Notes: generated by a model not told the origin, from the letters alone. Numbered from the stretch's first letter, positions 16,503 through 26,739 are shown. The stretch: DNA of 40,725 bases from Bacteroidota bacterium (GCA_016868575.1 VGGL01000015.1:1-40725); one strand, 5' to 3'. Program-made: numbers and translations.

Positions 16503-18524
16503 TTGAAAAATGGTTTTAACAATGATGTGGGTTTTATCAGTTCCATGACATCCTCATCACCCGACCGGTCGCTTGACTTTGAGAATCTCGATTGCGTAAA
16601 AATCCCGGAATCGGTAGTAAGTGGTCTTGGCAGTGCGGTTACGATTGCATATTGGGTATATGGTGATCCCCTTTTACAACCCCAGAACGATATGATTTTT
16701 GAAAGCGCCAACGCGCAGGGTGAGCGGGTCATGGCCGTTCATCTGCCCTGGAGCGACAGTTATATCCATTGGCAGGAAGAGATTCATCCGGGTATGACCG
16801 GACTTATCAGCAATGCAATGAACCCAGCATGTGGCGTGGCAAGTGGAATCACCGGGCTTTCACTAAAGACCAGACAACGAAACGGATGAGAATCTCCTTC
16901 ATCAGGATGCTGACAACTTCGGATTTTCCTGCATGGCAGAGCTTTAAAGGAACAGGAAGATTCAGAAATATGGTCACTTCTTCCCTGCGGCCGGCAGTGG
17001 TTTTTGAACAGGGTATGTATGATCCTGCCACGCTGGGCTCCATCATGAAAATAGATACCATTGCAAGGAACCCCATGATGATCGTCCTTTTTGAAGATAC
17101 CCTGAAGCCCTATATACCGACTGACACCCTTGTATACTCATTCGGCACATAATCTTCCGCCAGTAACCTTGTTCCCGGGGGCTTCAGAATTGAATCTCAG
17201 GTTGAAGATACGGATCACCGGTCATGGCTTTGGGGGAAACCTGAATTGCTCCGAGTTCTGCCCCAGAACCAATAAATTGTTCATCAATGGTAATCAGGAA
17301 TTCACCCATCGGGTTTGGCGGGACGACTGTGTCCTGAATCCGTTGTACCCGCAAGGTGGAACCTGGCTTTACAACCGTGCGGAGTGGTGCCCCGGCGCCG
17401 AGGTAAGAACCGCAGATTTCGAGCTTACTCCTTTCCATATTCCAAACGATTCCCTCACGATCGATTATGATCTTCAAGCTGGGTATACCTGGAATGGACA
17501 GGGAAGCTGGCCCTATTATGTTATTGAATCACAGCTGATCTCCTATGGGCAACCAAACTTTTCGCTGAATGCAGCCATTGAAGAGATCATCTCCCCAAGC
17601 AACCATGAACTCCAAAACCGGTTCAACCCCATGTGCGGGAAACCGGTGATCGCCATCAAAAACAATGGCGCTGAACCCCTCACCAGCGCAGAAATCATTT
17701 ATGGCGCATCCGGTGGAGAAACGCAGTCCTTTGGGTGGACAGGCAACCTTGCATTTCAGGATACCGCGAGGATCAAACTGCCCCCCATCAATTGGTCAGG
17801 GTTCAACAGCACCGACCGGCAATTCTTTTTTACCCTGAACCTCCCCAACGGCGGACAAGATGAAGATCTGTCGGATAATTATATGGAGTCAACCTTTGAG
17901 GTACCACCGACCTACAACAATGTCCTTGTCTTTCATTTCAAGACCAACCACCTGGCTTATTCCCTAACCTGGACACTGGAAGATGAAGAAGGAGAGGTCC
18001 TTTATCAAAATGGAGACCTGGAAGAAAATACCTTATATATTGATACGTTCAATCTTGTGAAAGGATGTTGCCGGTTTAACATCTTGAATGCCGAAGGGGA
18101 AGGCTTGCAATATTGGGCAAACATGCCACCGTATGGCAACGGGACTGCCGGTTATGCTAAAATCCGGAACCTGGAAACACAACTGATTAAGACTTTTAAA
18201 TCGGATTTTGGAAGCATAATAGGCCAGAGCTTTACGGTTGGGATGACCATTGAGGTTCCTGAACTTTATCCTGATGAATTGATAGAAGTATATCCAAACC
18301 CTACGAGCGGTTCAATTACCATCTGGTCTGCACCGGAACAGCCACAGGAATTCATCATTGAACTGATGGATGTATTTGGGAAAAAGGTCTATTCGGAAAA
18401 TCCGGTATCCATTTCCATGGGCCACAAAACCATTGATATATCAGGATTGAACAACGGCATTTACCTGATGCGGATAATATCAGGAAATACTAGTGTTATC
18501 AAGAAGATCGTATTAAATCGCTGA
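16503..18524 (+). pseudogene. PNGase-F-like / concanavalin-like domain T9SS protein, 5' truncated and split by two frameshifts
   Basis: ORFs 16503..16889, 16769..17152 and 17130..18524 (frames 0, 2, 0) carry successive pieces: AVTIAYWVYGD.., then GYDRTYQQCNEPSMWRGKWNHRAFTKD, then HGFGGNLNCSEFCPRTNKLFINGN..YPQGGTWLYNRAEWCPGAEV and a T9SS C-terminal domain; no signal peptide. Confidence 0.75.
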
Positions 18525-18541
18525 TCCGGATCATCAACGGC

Positions 18542-20575
18542 TTACAATTTGACTATTTTCCTGATTATTCCCTGTTTAGCAAATTTAACGATGTAAATGC
18601 CCGGATCAAGATTTCTCAGGGATACCACGATTCTTGCTCCAGTGACCGTATGTCGGGATATTTCATGTCCAAATAAATCATAGATCATGAGTTCCCCGGC
18701 TTGATGGCAGTTGGAAGTTTCGATTAAAAGCTGATCGATGACCGGATTTGGGTAAACCCTCACCGATGTTGCTTCTGAAATACCTTCCGCAGAGACAATT
18801 TCAGAAACAGGTCGCTTCCAAACCCCGTCACCATTGGTACCTGCATACAAATAATCGCCATCGACCAGCAAAGACCTGGCATGGAGATTTTCCAACCCTG
18901 AATTGGCTTCATTCCAGGAAGTTCCATGATCGCTGGAGTAATAAACCCCACCTGTGTCTGTTCCACAATACAGGATTCCCTGGTTTTCAACGAGTGTTCG
19001 GATATGTTCGTTTCCCAGTAATCCGGTATTGGCTTCTCCCCAGGAATCACCCATATCAGAAGAAACGAACAATCCGGCATCTCCTGTTCCAGCAAATAAA
19101 AGAGGGTACGTAAATGTTACGAATTCAATCCATTCTGTTGGCAGGCCATTGCTGACAGGAATCCAGGTGCCTCCATGATCGGAAGAACGGAAGATACCTT
19201 GTTCAATGGTTCCTGCAAACAGATAATTACCAGCCGAACACATCGAAACAACATTGCTACTCGTTAATCCGATATTTACCGGAATCCATGACGAACCGCT
19301 GTTGGCCGACCTGAAAATGCCCTTCTCTCCGGTTCCTGCAAACATATATTGATCCTGGAAGGCCAGAGATTGAACCCACAGGCTGGTGATTCCATTATTG
19401 ATGGCAGTGTAGGAAGCGCCATTATTAGTTGAAACAAACAGCCCAAGGAGATCGGTTCCTACGTATATATTTCCTTCGTTCACACCAAGTGATCGAATCT
19501 CCACTGTTCCTATTCCCTGGCTTTGGATCCATGAGGTTCCTCCATTGATTGATGTATAAAGATTGCTGCCATGGGAAGCCGCAAAGATCTTGTTGTTATT
19601 AACAATGAGAGAGCCAATGAGCGTACTGATCGACAATCCGTTGTTTACCGGTGTCCAGCTGGCACCAAGATCAGAAGAGAAAAATATCTGCCCATCAGCA
19701 GTTCCTGCATATAGATCGTTACCGGCAGCTCCGAGTGACCAAAGATTGGTTTGAGTCAGTCCATTGTTAACAGCTACCCAGGTCATCCCCTGGTCTGCAG
19801 ATTTATAAACTCCGGAGGAAGTGCCTGCAAATACCAGACTTCCAATCGGCACGAATTCCCTGACAATTGAAAGCGAGTTGTTGACCAATGTCCAGCTGTT
19901 TCCATTGTTGGTTGACTTATAAATTCCGTTATACAGAACACAAGCCAACACATAGTTATCAATAGCTTTCACTGTAAAGATAGTTGCAGAAGCAGGAAGC
20001 CCATTGTTGGCAGATGACCAGCTCTGGCCATTATTCTCCGACACAAACATGCCGCTCGAATAAGTTCCTGCAAAGATGTTCGTTTCGTTTGCCGACATGG
20101 AATAAATGTACATGTCTGTAAGCCCATTATTGGCCTGTGTCCATGAGGCTCCGAAATCATCAGAAATGAAAACTCCTTTTGTATAGCTACCGGCAAACAG
20201 GTGATTGCCCTGTAAAGCCATCGATTTCACATAGACTTTACGAAGACCACTGTCGCATGGAGTCCAGTAAAGACCATGATTTCCGGTAGCGAAAACACCT
20301 TCATCAGTACCGGTAAACAAGCTGTCACCTTTGACAATAAACCACTTGATATCGCGGCTGGTCAACCCGTTGTTGACAGGCGTCCATAGGTCGCCGTTGT
20401 TAGAAGTCATAAAGATCCCGCTACAAGTTGCTGCAAAGACGTCATTCCCAATCGAGGCAAAATAGCGTATTGCCCAGCCTTCCGGGCCATCCGTAGGCTG
20501 CCACTGGGCAAAGGAGATGTGAGAAATCAACAAAAAAAATATGTATAACAGCCTCATTTTTTTTAAATATTCCAT
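18542..20575 (-). CDS. Secreted beta-propeller (BNR/Ycf48-like) tandem repeat protein with T9SS type A C-terminal domain
   Basis: Signal peptide; about 14 repeats of xxxFAGTxxxGIFxSxDxGxSWxxxNNGL; C-terminus VYPNPVIDQLLIETSN...LDPGIYIVKF. Confidence 0.88.
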   Translation of the reverse strand: MEYLKKMRLLYIFFLLISHISFAQWQPTDGPEGWAIRYFASIGNDVFAATCSGIFMTSNNGDLWTPVNNGLTSRDIKWFIVKGDSLFTGTDEGVFATGNHGLYWTPCDSGLRKVYVKSMALQGNHLFAGSYTKGVFISDDFGASWTQANNGLTDMYIYSMSANETNIFAGTYSSGMFVSENNGQSWSSANNGLPASATIFTVKAIDNYVLACVLYNGIYKSTNNGNSWTLVNNSLSIVREFVPIGSLVFAGTSSGVYKSADQGMTWVAVNNGLTQTNLWSLGAAGNDLYAGTADGQIFFSSDLGASWTPVNNGLSISTLIGSLIVNNNKIFAASHGSNLYTSINGGTSWIQSQGIGTVEIRSLGVNEGNIYVGTDLLGLFVSTNNGASYTAINNGITSLWVQSLAFQDQYMFAGTGEKGIFRSANSGSSWIPVNIGLTSSNVVSMCSAGNYLFAGTIEQGIFRSSDHGGTWIPVSNGLPTEWIEFVTFTYPLLFAGTGDAGLFVSSDMGDSWGEANTGLLGNEHIRTLVENQGILYCGTDTGGVYYSSDHGTSWNEANSGLENLHARSLLVDGDYLYAGTNGDGVWKRPVSEIVSAEGISEATSVRVYPNPVIDQLLIETSNCHQAGELMIYDLFGHEISRHTVTGARIVVSLRNLDPGIYIVKFAKQGIIRKIVKL

Positions 20576-20635
20576 TTGTGTAAAATTTCGTGAAAATGAT
20601 AAAACCCGAGAGCTACTTCTTTTCCGGGTGGGTGG

Positions 20636-21373
20636 TTATCCTGGTTTTGACCGTTTAAATCTCACTTTCTGTTCATGTGTCATTTTTTCCGTAGCATACT
20701 GGATGATCAGCCGGGCAGCGGTATCTTTGTATTTCAGCAGCATCTCCTCCACCGGCTTGGGATCCTTTTTCCAGGCTTCACGCAGAAACCAGCCCATTCC
20801 CTGGTGAACTTCCCGCTCCTGATCAAGCATCAGTACTTCCGGAAACTTGATGATTTCAGGTATGATCTGCGGATTCTTCTTGATCAATCGGATCAGGGAA
20901 ACCGGCACGGCCCTCCGCTGGAACTTATTCGCAGCCTTCAGCCATGGTTTCGCCTTCGACAGGGGGATGATCTCCTTGATCCAGAAGACCGAGATGACCT
21001 CCATGCCCAGGAAGTCCGTATGCGCCCAATTGGAGATTCCATCGCTGAACCAGTTTGCAATACCCTGGAAGGTGGAATCATCAAACTGCTTCTTGAATTT
21101 TGCCAACAGGAGTAAGGCAAAGCTGGTCTCTTCATACATTTTGCCTTTTACCAGCATTTGGCCAAGCTCAATCGCAGAGAGGAGCGAAAACCCTGATATC
21201 GAGAGGATATCCTCCCCTTTGGCAGCAATCTGCTCCTGCGACAGCCCGTAAGCATGAAAAGGTCCCTTGAAATACCGGGCATACTTTTGAACGATCTTCT
21301 CATCAGCATGGGACTTGCAATAACTGATGATGTCCCGGTGGATTTTCGATAAATCCGGATTTGTTGTATTCAT
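20636..21373 (-). CDS. DNA alkylation repair (AlkD-like HEAT) family protein
   Basis: ISNWAHTDFLGMEVI, KFQRRAVPVSLIRLIKK, REVHQGMGWFLREAWKKDP; likely ATG at 21373 (MNTTNPDL) rather than 21538. Confidence 0.78.
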   Translation of the reverse strand: MNTTNPDLSKIHRDIISYCKSHADEKIVQKYARYFKGPFHAYGLSQEQIAAKGEDILSISGFSLLSAIELGQMLVKGKMYEETSFALLLLAKFKKQFDDSTFQGIANWFSDGISNWAHTDFLGMEVISVFWIKEIIPLSKAKPWLKAANKFQRRAVPVSLIRLIKKNPQIIPEIIKFPEVLMLDQEREVHQGMGWFLREAWKKDPKPVEEMLLKYKDTAARLIIQYATEKMTHEQKVRFKRSKPG

Positions 21374-21543
21374 TTTTTTAGAAATACCAAAGAACAATGA
21401 TTTGCTTGTAAAGGTAGTACTTTTTTGGGGTTCTGAAGGATGTATCAGAGCAATCCGGCTGGTAAAATTGTAGTACTTTTGAGCGGGCATCAGCGATAAC
21501 CCGGTGATGCGAGTAGAAGGACCATTGATTGAGAACACGACCC

Positions 21544-23124
21544 ATGAGCACGAAAAAGAAATATACCCTCTATCTTATCAGTCCACGGCAACGGTACATC
21601 AATTATCCGGCTCACAGCGAGCTGGCCAGGATGTTTGGAAAACGGCGGTTCATGATCCCGCTGGCACTTCCCACGGTGGCAGCCCTTACCCCCGATCATT
21701 ATCATATCTCCATCTTTGATGAGGATATCCAGCGGCTGCCACTTCATGAGACACCCGATATTGTTGGAATTACAACCTTAGCCGCCACTTCCACCCGGGC
21801 TTTCGAGCTGGGAGATCACTATAGAAAAAAAGGAGTTAAGGTGGTCTTTGGCGGCCCTTATGCCTCGTTCATGCGGGAAGATGTGCAGAAACACAGCGAC
21901 AGCATTGTGGTCGGTGAAGCAGAAGGGAAATGGGAACAATGTCTGGCCGATTTCGAAGCCGGCAACCTTCAACCTGTATATCAGTCGGATCAATGCTGTG
22001 ATTATAAAAGTCAAAAACCACCACGCTGGGATCTGGTGAAGACGGATCGGATATTCCAGGTCGGTATTCAGATATCCCGGGGTTGTCCGTTTAACTGTGA
22101 GTTCTGCCTCGTCACGAAGATCTTTGGAAAAAAGATGCGTTACCGCGATATCGATAATGTGATCGAAGAGATCCGGCAATCACCCACCCGGTACTTCTTC
22201 TTTGTTGATGACAATCTGACGATGAACAAGCGGTTTGCCAAAGAACTCATGCGGCGCATCATCCCGCTGAAGATATCGTGGGGTTGCATGGCCAGCATTG
22301 ATGTGGCCACTGATGAAGAGCTCCTTGACCTGATGGCAGAAGCAGGCTGCTTCAACATCCTCATCGGATTTGAATCGCTGAATCCGGAGAGCCTGGAAGA
22401 ATCACACAAAAAGCATAACAAGGCCGCCACCATTTATGAGCCTGCCATTCAAAAGATCCATGCACGGGGCATCCATATCAACGCCTCGTTTGTAGTGGGT
22501 TTTGACCATGACAAGCTAAGCGAGTTTGATAACATCTATGACTTCACCCTTCGGAACGCCCTGCCCAATGTCAACTTGCATCTGTTGGCGGCTCCTCCGG
22601 GATCAGCCCTTTATGAGCGGTTGAAAACAGAAGGACGCCTGCTGAACTGCGACCCGGAACTTGGCGTTGGCCACTTTCCAACCCTCCATTACAAGAACAT
22701 GTCGCAAATCGACCTCTTCGAAGGATACATGGACACTATTGAAAAGCTCTACAGCTTCGACACCGTGTACCAGAAGGCAGTCAAGCTATTCGACAGCGGA
22801 CATTTCCACCGCAAAGGGAGCGACATCAGCTTCTTCCTTAAAATGCGTCTATCATCCATCATCCTGAAAGAATTTATCCTGACGTCAAATCCAGAAAAGA
22901 GGAAGCTGTTCAAATACATCCTTTCCCTCATCCGTTCCGGCCGGATCTCCATCGACAAAGGCCTTGGGTTTCTCCTGACGATGCTGGGATACCGCCGGCA
23001 TATTGAATCGCACAGGAAAAGGATGGCGGAGTACAGGAGAATTGTTGGAGGACCTTACCCCCCGGCCCCCTCTCCTGGGAGGAGAGGGGGAGAAGGGGGT
23101 GAGGTCATTGGCAAAAACACATGA
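21544..23124 (+). CDS. B12-binding-domain radical SAM protein
   Basis: CxxxCxxC motif SRGCPFNCEFC; N-terminal cobalamin-binding-like segment DIVGITTLAATSTRAFELGDHYRKKGVKVVFGGPYAS; ATG at 21544. Confidence 0.87.
   Translation: MSTKKKYTLYLISPRQRYINYPAHSELARMFGKRRFMIPLALPTVAALTPDHYHISIFDEDIQRLPLHETPDIVGITTLAATSTRAFELGDHYRKKGVKVVFGGPYASFMREDVQKHSDSIVVGEAEGKWEQCLADFEAGNLQPVYQSDQCCDYKSQKPPRWDLVKTDRIFQVGIQISRGCPFNCEFCLVTKIFGKKMRYRDIDNVIEEIRQSPTRYFFFVDDNLTMNKRFAKELMRRIIPLKISWGCMASIDVATDEELLDLMAEAGCFNILIGFESLNPESLEESHKKHNKAATIYEPAIQKIHARGIHINASFVVGFDHDKLSEFDNIYDFTLRNALPNVNLHLLAAPPGSALYERLKTEGRLLNCDPELGVGHFPTLHYKNMSQIDLFEGYMDTIEKLYSFDTVYQKAVKLFDSGHFHRKGSDISFFLKMRLSSIILKEFILTSNPEKRKLFKYILSLIRSGRISIDKGLGFLLTMLGYRRHIESHRKRMAEYRRIVGGPYPPAPSPGRRGGEGGEVIGKNT
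23053..23104. repeat. Imperfect palindromic GC-rich intergenic-type repeat inside the 3' end of the radical SAM gene
   Basis: ccttaccccccggccccctctcctgggaggagagggggagaagggggtgagg; perfect 11-bp inner arms 23066..23076 / 23080..23090 with GGG loop; outer arms ccttaccccc / gggggtgagg. Confidence 0.85.
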
Positions 23125-24164
23125 CCACCATCGGTATCATCGGCGAAGGAAAAATGGGCACCGACCTGTTCTATTTCTTGCTCGGATTCCCTTTGCGGCT
23201 GTGCTGGCTGGTGAGTCCGGCAGCCGACCTGGAAAAAATCCAGAAAACCTATACCCGCAAGGTCAGGAGAATGTTGGAGAATGACCTCATCCCTGAAGAG
23301 ACCTTCAATAAAATGGTCAGTGGAAACCTGTTGACGAAAGAACCTTTTGAAATGAAAGAATGTGACCTGATCATCGAAGCGATTCCGGAAGATAGAGAGA
23401 TGAAGCAGGCATTTTTTTCCCAACTTGATACCATCTGTACAGCTGATTGCATTTTCGCATCCAACTCCTCTTCATTCCTTCCCTCCCTCCTCTCACCGTC
23501 ATCTGAGCGGGCGCACAGGCAGGTCGGCCTTCATTTCTTCTACCCGGTGGCCCTGAAAAATATCTGTGAGATCATAGTAGGCCCCGACACGGATCAGGCA
23601 GTCATTGAATATGTAAAAGGATTTCTGAAAGATATCAACCATTTCGCAATCCTTCAGACCGAAGAGAACCCCTTTCTCCTTAACCGGTTGTTCCTCGACC
23701 TTCAAAATGAAGCATTTCGGGTTAAACGAGAAGGGATCCTGGATGTCCGGCAAATCGATGAATTGATCGTCGCAAACCTCATTCCCGGAGGTGTATTTGA
23801 GCTGTTTGACCACGTAGGAGTTGATGTGATTCTCCCCTCCATCCGGAACTATGCTGAGATGTCCGGAAATCCTGATACATATGCAGAGATGATCCGGGAG
23901 CTCGAGCAGATGGTTCATCAAAACAAGCTCGGTCGTAAAACCTGCGCCGGATTTTATTCCTACGTTCCAGCAAACCCCGATAAAGCTTCAGAATACCTTC
24001 CTCCGGGCAAAATTTACCTTGACCTTGCACTTTACAGATTACACTTTGCTCTTGCCACACCGGCCAGAGCAATCATCGATAAAGGCCTGATGACAAAGGA
24101 AGACCTGTTATTTGCCGTGAAGGAATATTTGGGTGGGGAAGAAATCCAAATTCGAATTTTATAG
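23121..24164 (+). CDS. 3-hydroxyacyl-CoA dehydrogenase family protein
   Basis: TTIGIIGEGKMGTDL nucleotide-binding motif; CDLIIEAIPED; ASNSSSFLPS; LHFFYPV; ATGA overlap with upstream gene. Confidence 0.85.
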   Translation: MTTIGIIGEGKMGTDLFYFLLGFPLRLCWLVSPAADLEKIQKTYTRKVRRMLENDLIPEETFNKMVSGNLLTKEPFEMKECDLIIEAIPEDREMKQAFFSQLDTICTADCIFASNSSSFLPSLLSPSSERAHRQVGLHFFYPVALKNICEIIVGPDTDQAVIEYVKGFLKDINHFAILQTEENPFLLNRLFLDLQNEAFRVKREGILDVRQIDELIVANLIPGGVFELFDHVGVDVILPSIRNYAEMSGNPDTYAEMIRELEQMVHQNKLGRKTCAGFYSYVPANPDKASEYLPPGKIYLDLALYRLHFALATPARAIIDKGLMTKEDLLFAVKEYLGGEEIQIRIL

Positions 24165-24185
24165 CTTTGCAAAATAAAAGCACGA

Positions 24186-25409
24186 TTGGATTTGGAAAAT
24201 AAAGTCGTCATCACCGGATTAAACATCATCTCTTCGTTGGGGTTGAACCGGAAGGAAACATGGGAGGCCATGCTGGCTGGGAAAAGCGGCGTCAGGTATA
24301 TCTCCCTTTTTGATGCCTCGGGGCTTCAGACGCGCATCGCTGCGGAAGTTTCCCCTGCTTTCGAGGAGTTATCAAAACAGCATATAAAAAAGAGAATGGC
24401 AGGGCAGATGACCCGCGTCACTCGGATGGCTTTTGTTTGTGCTAAACAAGCCATGGAAGAAGCAAGGCTTGACTTTGGAGGATTTGACAGAAAACGCTGT
24501 GCAGTTATCATGGGGATCGTCAACACCGGGAACTCCAGCGTTGAGAAAGAAACGACCAAGCAAAACCGGGTGCTCAAGAGCATGACCAATGCGGTGCCTG
24601 CATGGATTTCACTCGAATATAAACTGGAAGGTCCGAATTTCTCTGTAAATACTGCCTGCGCTGCCTCGGCCTATGCCATTGGACTGGGATATGATATGAT
24701 CCGTTCAGGTCAGATGGACCTGGTGATCGCCGGTGGCGCTGATTCGATCATCAATCCGGAAGAAATTGAAGGTTTCAATGAGTTATATGCACTTTCCACC
24801 AATAATGATCCGCCGGAGAAAGCCAGTCGTCCCTTCTCCGCTAACAGAGATGGTTTTGTCATTGGCGAAGGAGCCGGCGTGTTGATCCTCGAGTCAGAAA
24901 CATCCGCCAGAAAGAGAGGCGCCGGGATCTTTGCGGAACTTGCCGGTTACGCGATCAGCAGCGAAGGATACAACATCATGGCGCCGCAACCCGACGGCGC
25001 CGGGATGGCCTATACCATGGAACAGGCATTGAGACAGTCGGGAATAACCAAAGAGGAGATAGATTATATCAACGCCCATGGAACTTCAACAACCCTCAAT
25101 GACCTCTATGAAACCATGGCCATCAAGAAGGTATTTGGTGAAAGGGCATACCAAATCCCGGTGTCAGGCTCCAAGTCGATGATCGGGCACACCATTGGCG
25201 CTGCCGGAGCAATTGAAGGAGCCATTACAGCCCTCAGCATCAAAAATGGGATCCTAACCCCTACCATCAACTACGACAACCCCGATCCCGACCTGGATCT
25301 TGACTATGTACCAAACCAATCCCGCAGCCACCCGATCCGCTGTGCGCTCTCCAACTCCTTTGGCTTCGGAGGACATAATGCAATACTGGTAATGAAAAAA
25401 TTTGCGTGA
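24186..25409 (+). CDS. Beta-ketoacyl-ACP synthase (KAS I/II, FabF-like)
   Basis: Cys-His-His triad: NTACAASAYAIG, NAHGTSTTLND, KSMIGHTIGAAG; NSFGFGGHNA; TTG start. Confidence 0.9.
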   Translation: MDLENKVVITGLNIISSLGLNRKETWEAMLAGKSGVRYISLFDASGLQTRIAAEVSPAFEELSKQHIKKRMAGQMTRVTRMAFVCAKQAMEEARLDFGGFDRKRCAVIMGIVNTGNSSVEKETTKQNRVLKSMTNAVPAWISLEYKLEGPNFSVNTACAASAYAIGLGYDMIRSGQMDLVIAGGADSIINPEEIEGFNELYALSTNNDPPEKASRPFSANRDGFVIGEGAGVLILESETSARKRGAGIFAELAGYAISSEGYNIMAPQPDGAGMAYTMEQALRQSGITKEEIDYINAHGTSTTLNDLYETMAIKKVFGERAYQIPVSGSKSMIGHTIGAAGAIEGAITALSIKNGILTPTINYDNPDPDLDLDYVPNQSRSHPIRCALSNSFGFGGHNAILVMKKFA

Positions 25410-25418
25410 TCGGAAAAG

Positions 25419-25592
25419 AACTTCATTGCCCTTCCTGAACCGCAGATGAAAGGCGGAAAACCATTGATGGAATGTCTGTCGGAACGTCATTCATCCAGAG
25501 AATACCTTCCTGATGAACTGAACGAACAAATGATGTCGGATCTCCTGTGGGCAGCCAGTGGGATAAACCGGAAATTGCTTACTGATAATTGA
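25419..25592 (+). pseudogene. N-terminal stub of a nitroreductase-family protein
   Basis: Manual translation NFIALPEPQMKGGKPLMECLSERHSSREYLPDELNEQMMSDLLWAASGINRKLLTDN*; resembles nitroreductase N-terminus and stops just after LLWAASGINR. Confidence 0.65.
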
Positions 25593-25613
25593 TAACTGTT
25601 AACTGTTAACTGA
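25579..25613. repeat. Degenerate 7-bp tandem repeat, 5 units
   Basis: ttactga taattga taactgt taactgt taactga. Confidence 0.8.
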
Positions 25614-25615
25614 CC

Positions 25616-26443
25616 TCAGTGCCATTTATAGATTTTGAGTCCAATCGCGAAAAAGGTGACGCCGATTCCTGTGAGCAATGCCGTTGGGGCGATGATCTGA
25701 AGAAGTCCGGCCCCTTCAAGGAATATGCTCCGGAGGCCGTCAGCCAGCATGGTTAATGGCAAGGCCTGTATGAAAGGGATGGCTCCTTCCGGAAAGTGAT
25801 GATAGCTGAAAAAGATTCCCGACAGCACCATCATGGGCATGGTCACGGCATTAATGAGTCCATTCCCAATCTCTGTACGGGCCGTCCGGCTGCTGATGAA
25901 TATCGCGATACCCGTAAAACGAATATTGCCGGCAATCATTACCATAAACAGGGCCAGCCGGCTTCCAGTGACGGAAATACCGAAATAGAGATTGGCAAAC
26001 AAAAAGATCAGCATCGATTCCACCAGGCTGAGCAAGAGTCTGGCAAAAAAATGAGACAGGAGGAGTTCCGAACGTTTCATGGGGGTAGCGATCATCCTGC
26101 GAAGGAGTTTTTTGGCCCGTTTGTCAATCAGATCATAACTGATACCCCACATGATGGCGCTCATCACACCCATGGCGATGAGTCCCGGTACAAGGAAATC
26201 GATATAGCGGGTTCCAACGATTTTAAGGGGTTTGATAACACCGGTTTCATCTCTTATTTGGTCATGATTCAGGGCTGTCGAAAGTTGCAGATATGCCGGT
26301 TTGCCTTCGGCACTTACCGGATCAAAGTGATAGCTAAGCTTTTGGGGATGATCTCTCAGGATCAACTGTGCCTGTCCGCGTTTCAGCATGATGATGGCTT
26401 CATCCCAGGTGCAGACATAGAACCGGTAAACCACATCCCCCAT
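25616..26443 (-). pseudogene. ABC-2 type transporter permease lacking its N-terminal membrane segment
   Basis: C-terminal multi-TM ABC-2 permease core; ORF begins mid-protein and the expected N-terminal TM helix is absent. Confidence 0.6.
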
Positions 26444-26739
26444 CTTTTTGTCGGGAACCTTGCGTTCGAAGGTTGCTGACCTCCACTGATGTTAACCGTA
26501 TAAGCTTTTCGTTTATCATCCAGGCCGGTAAGATGTAGCACTTCTTCCGCTCTTTCCCTGCCGAGGCCATAAAAACTTCCAAACAACCGAAGGGTTTCGA
26601 AAACCGTAAGCTTGTCGATATACCTGGTTTCCTGTAAAGAAATGCCCATCAGATGGTGCAATTCATCTCGGTTTTTATCCCAACTCTTTCCGTTTATCAG
26701 GATTGTGCCGCTATCGGGTTTCTGTAAACCCTCGATCAT
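26383..26739 (-). pseudogene. ABC transporter ATPase fragment lacking Walker A and Walker B
   Basis: Starts at MIEGLQKPDSGTILINGK, normally just downstream of Walker A; ends right after signature NISGGQQ, then runs out of frame into the permease. Confidence 0.75.

Noticed and set aside
25796-26479. 227-aa His/Gln-rich plus-strand ORF over the ABC permease remnant
   Set aside because: Low-complexity composition from reverse-strand codons of a membrane protein; not credible coding.
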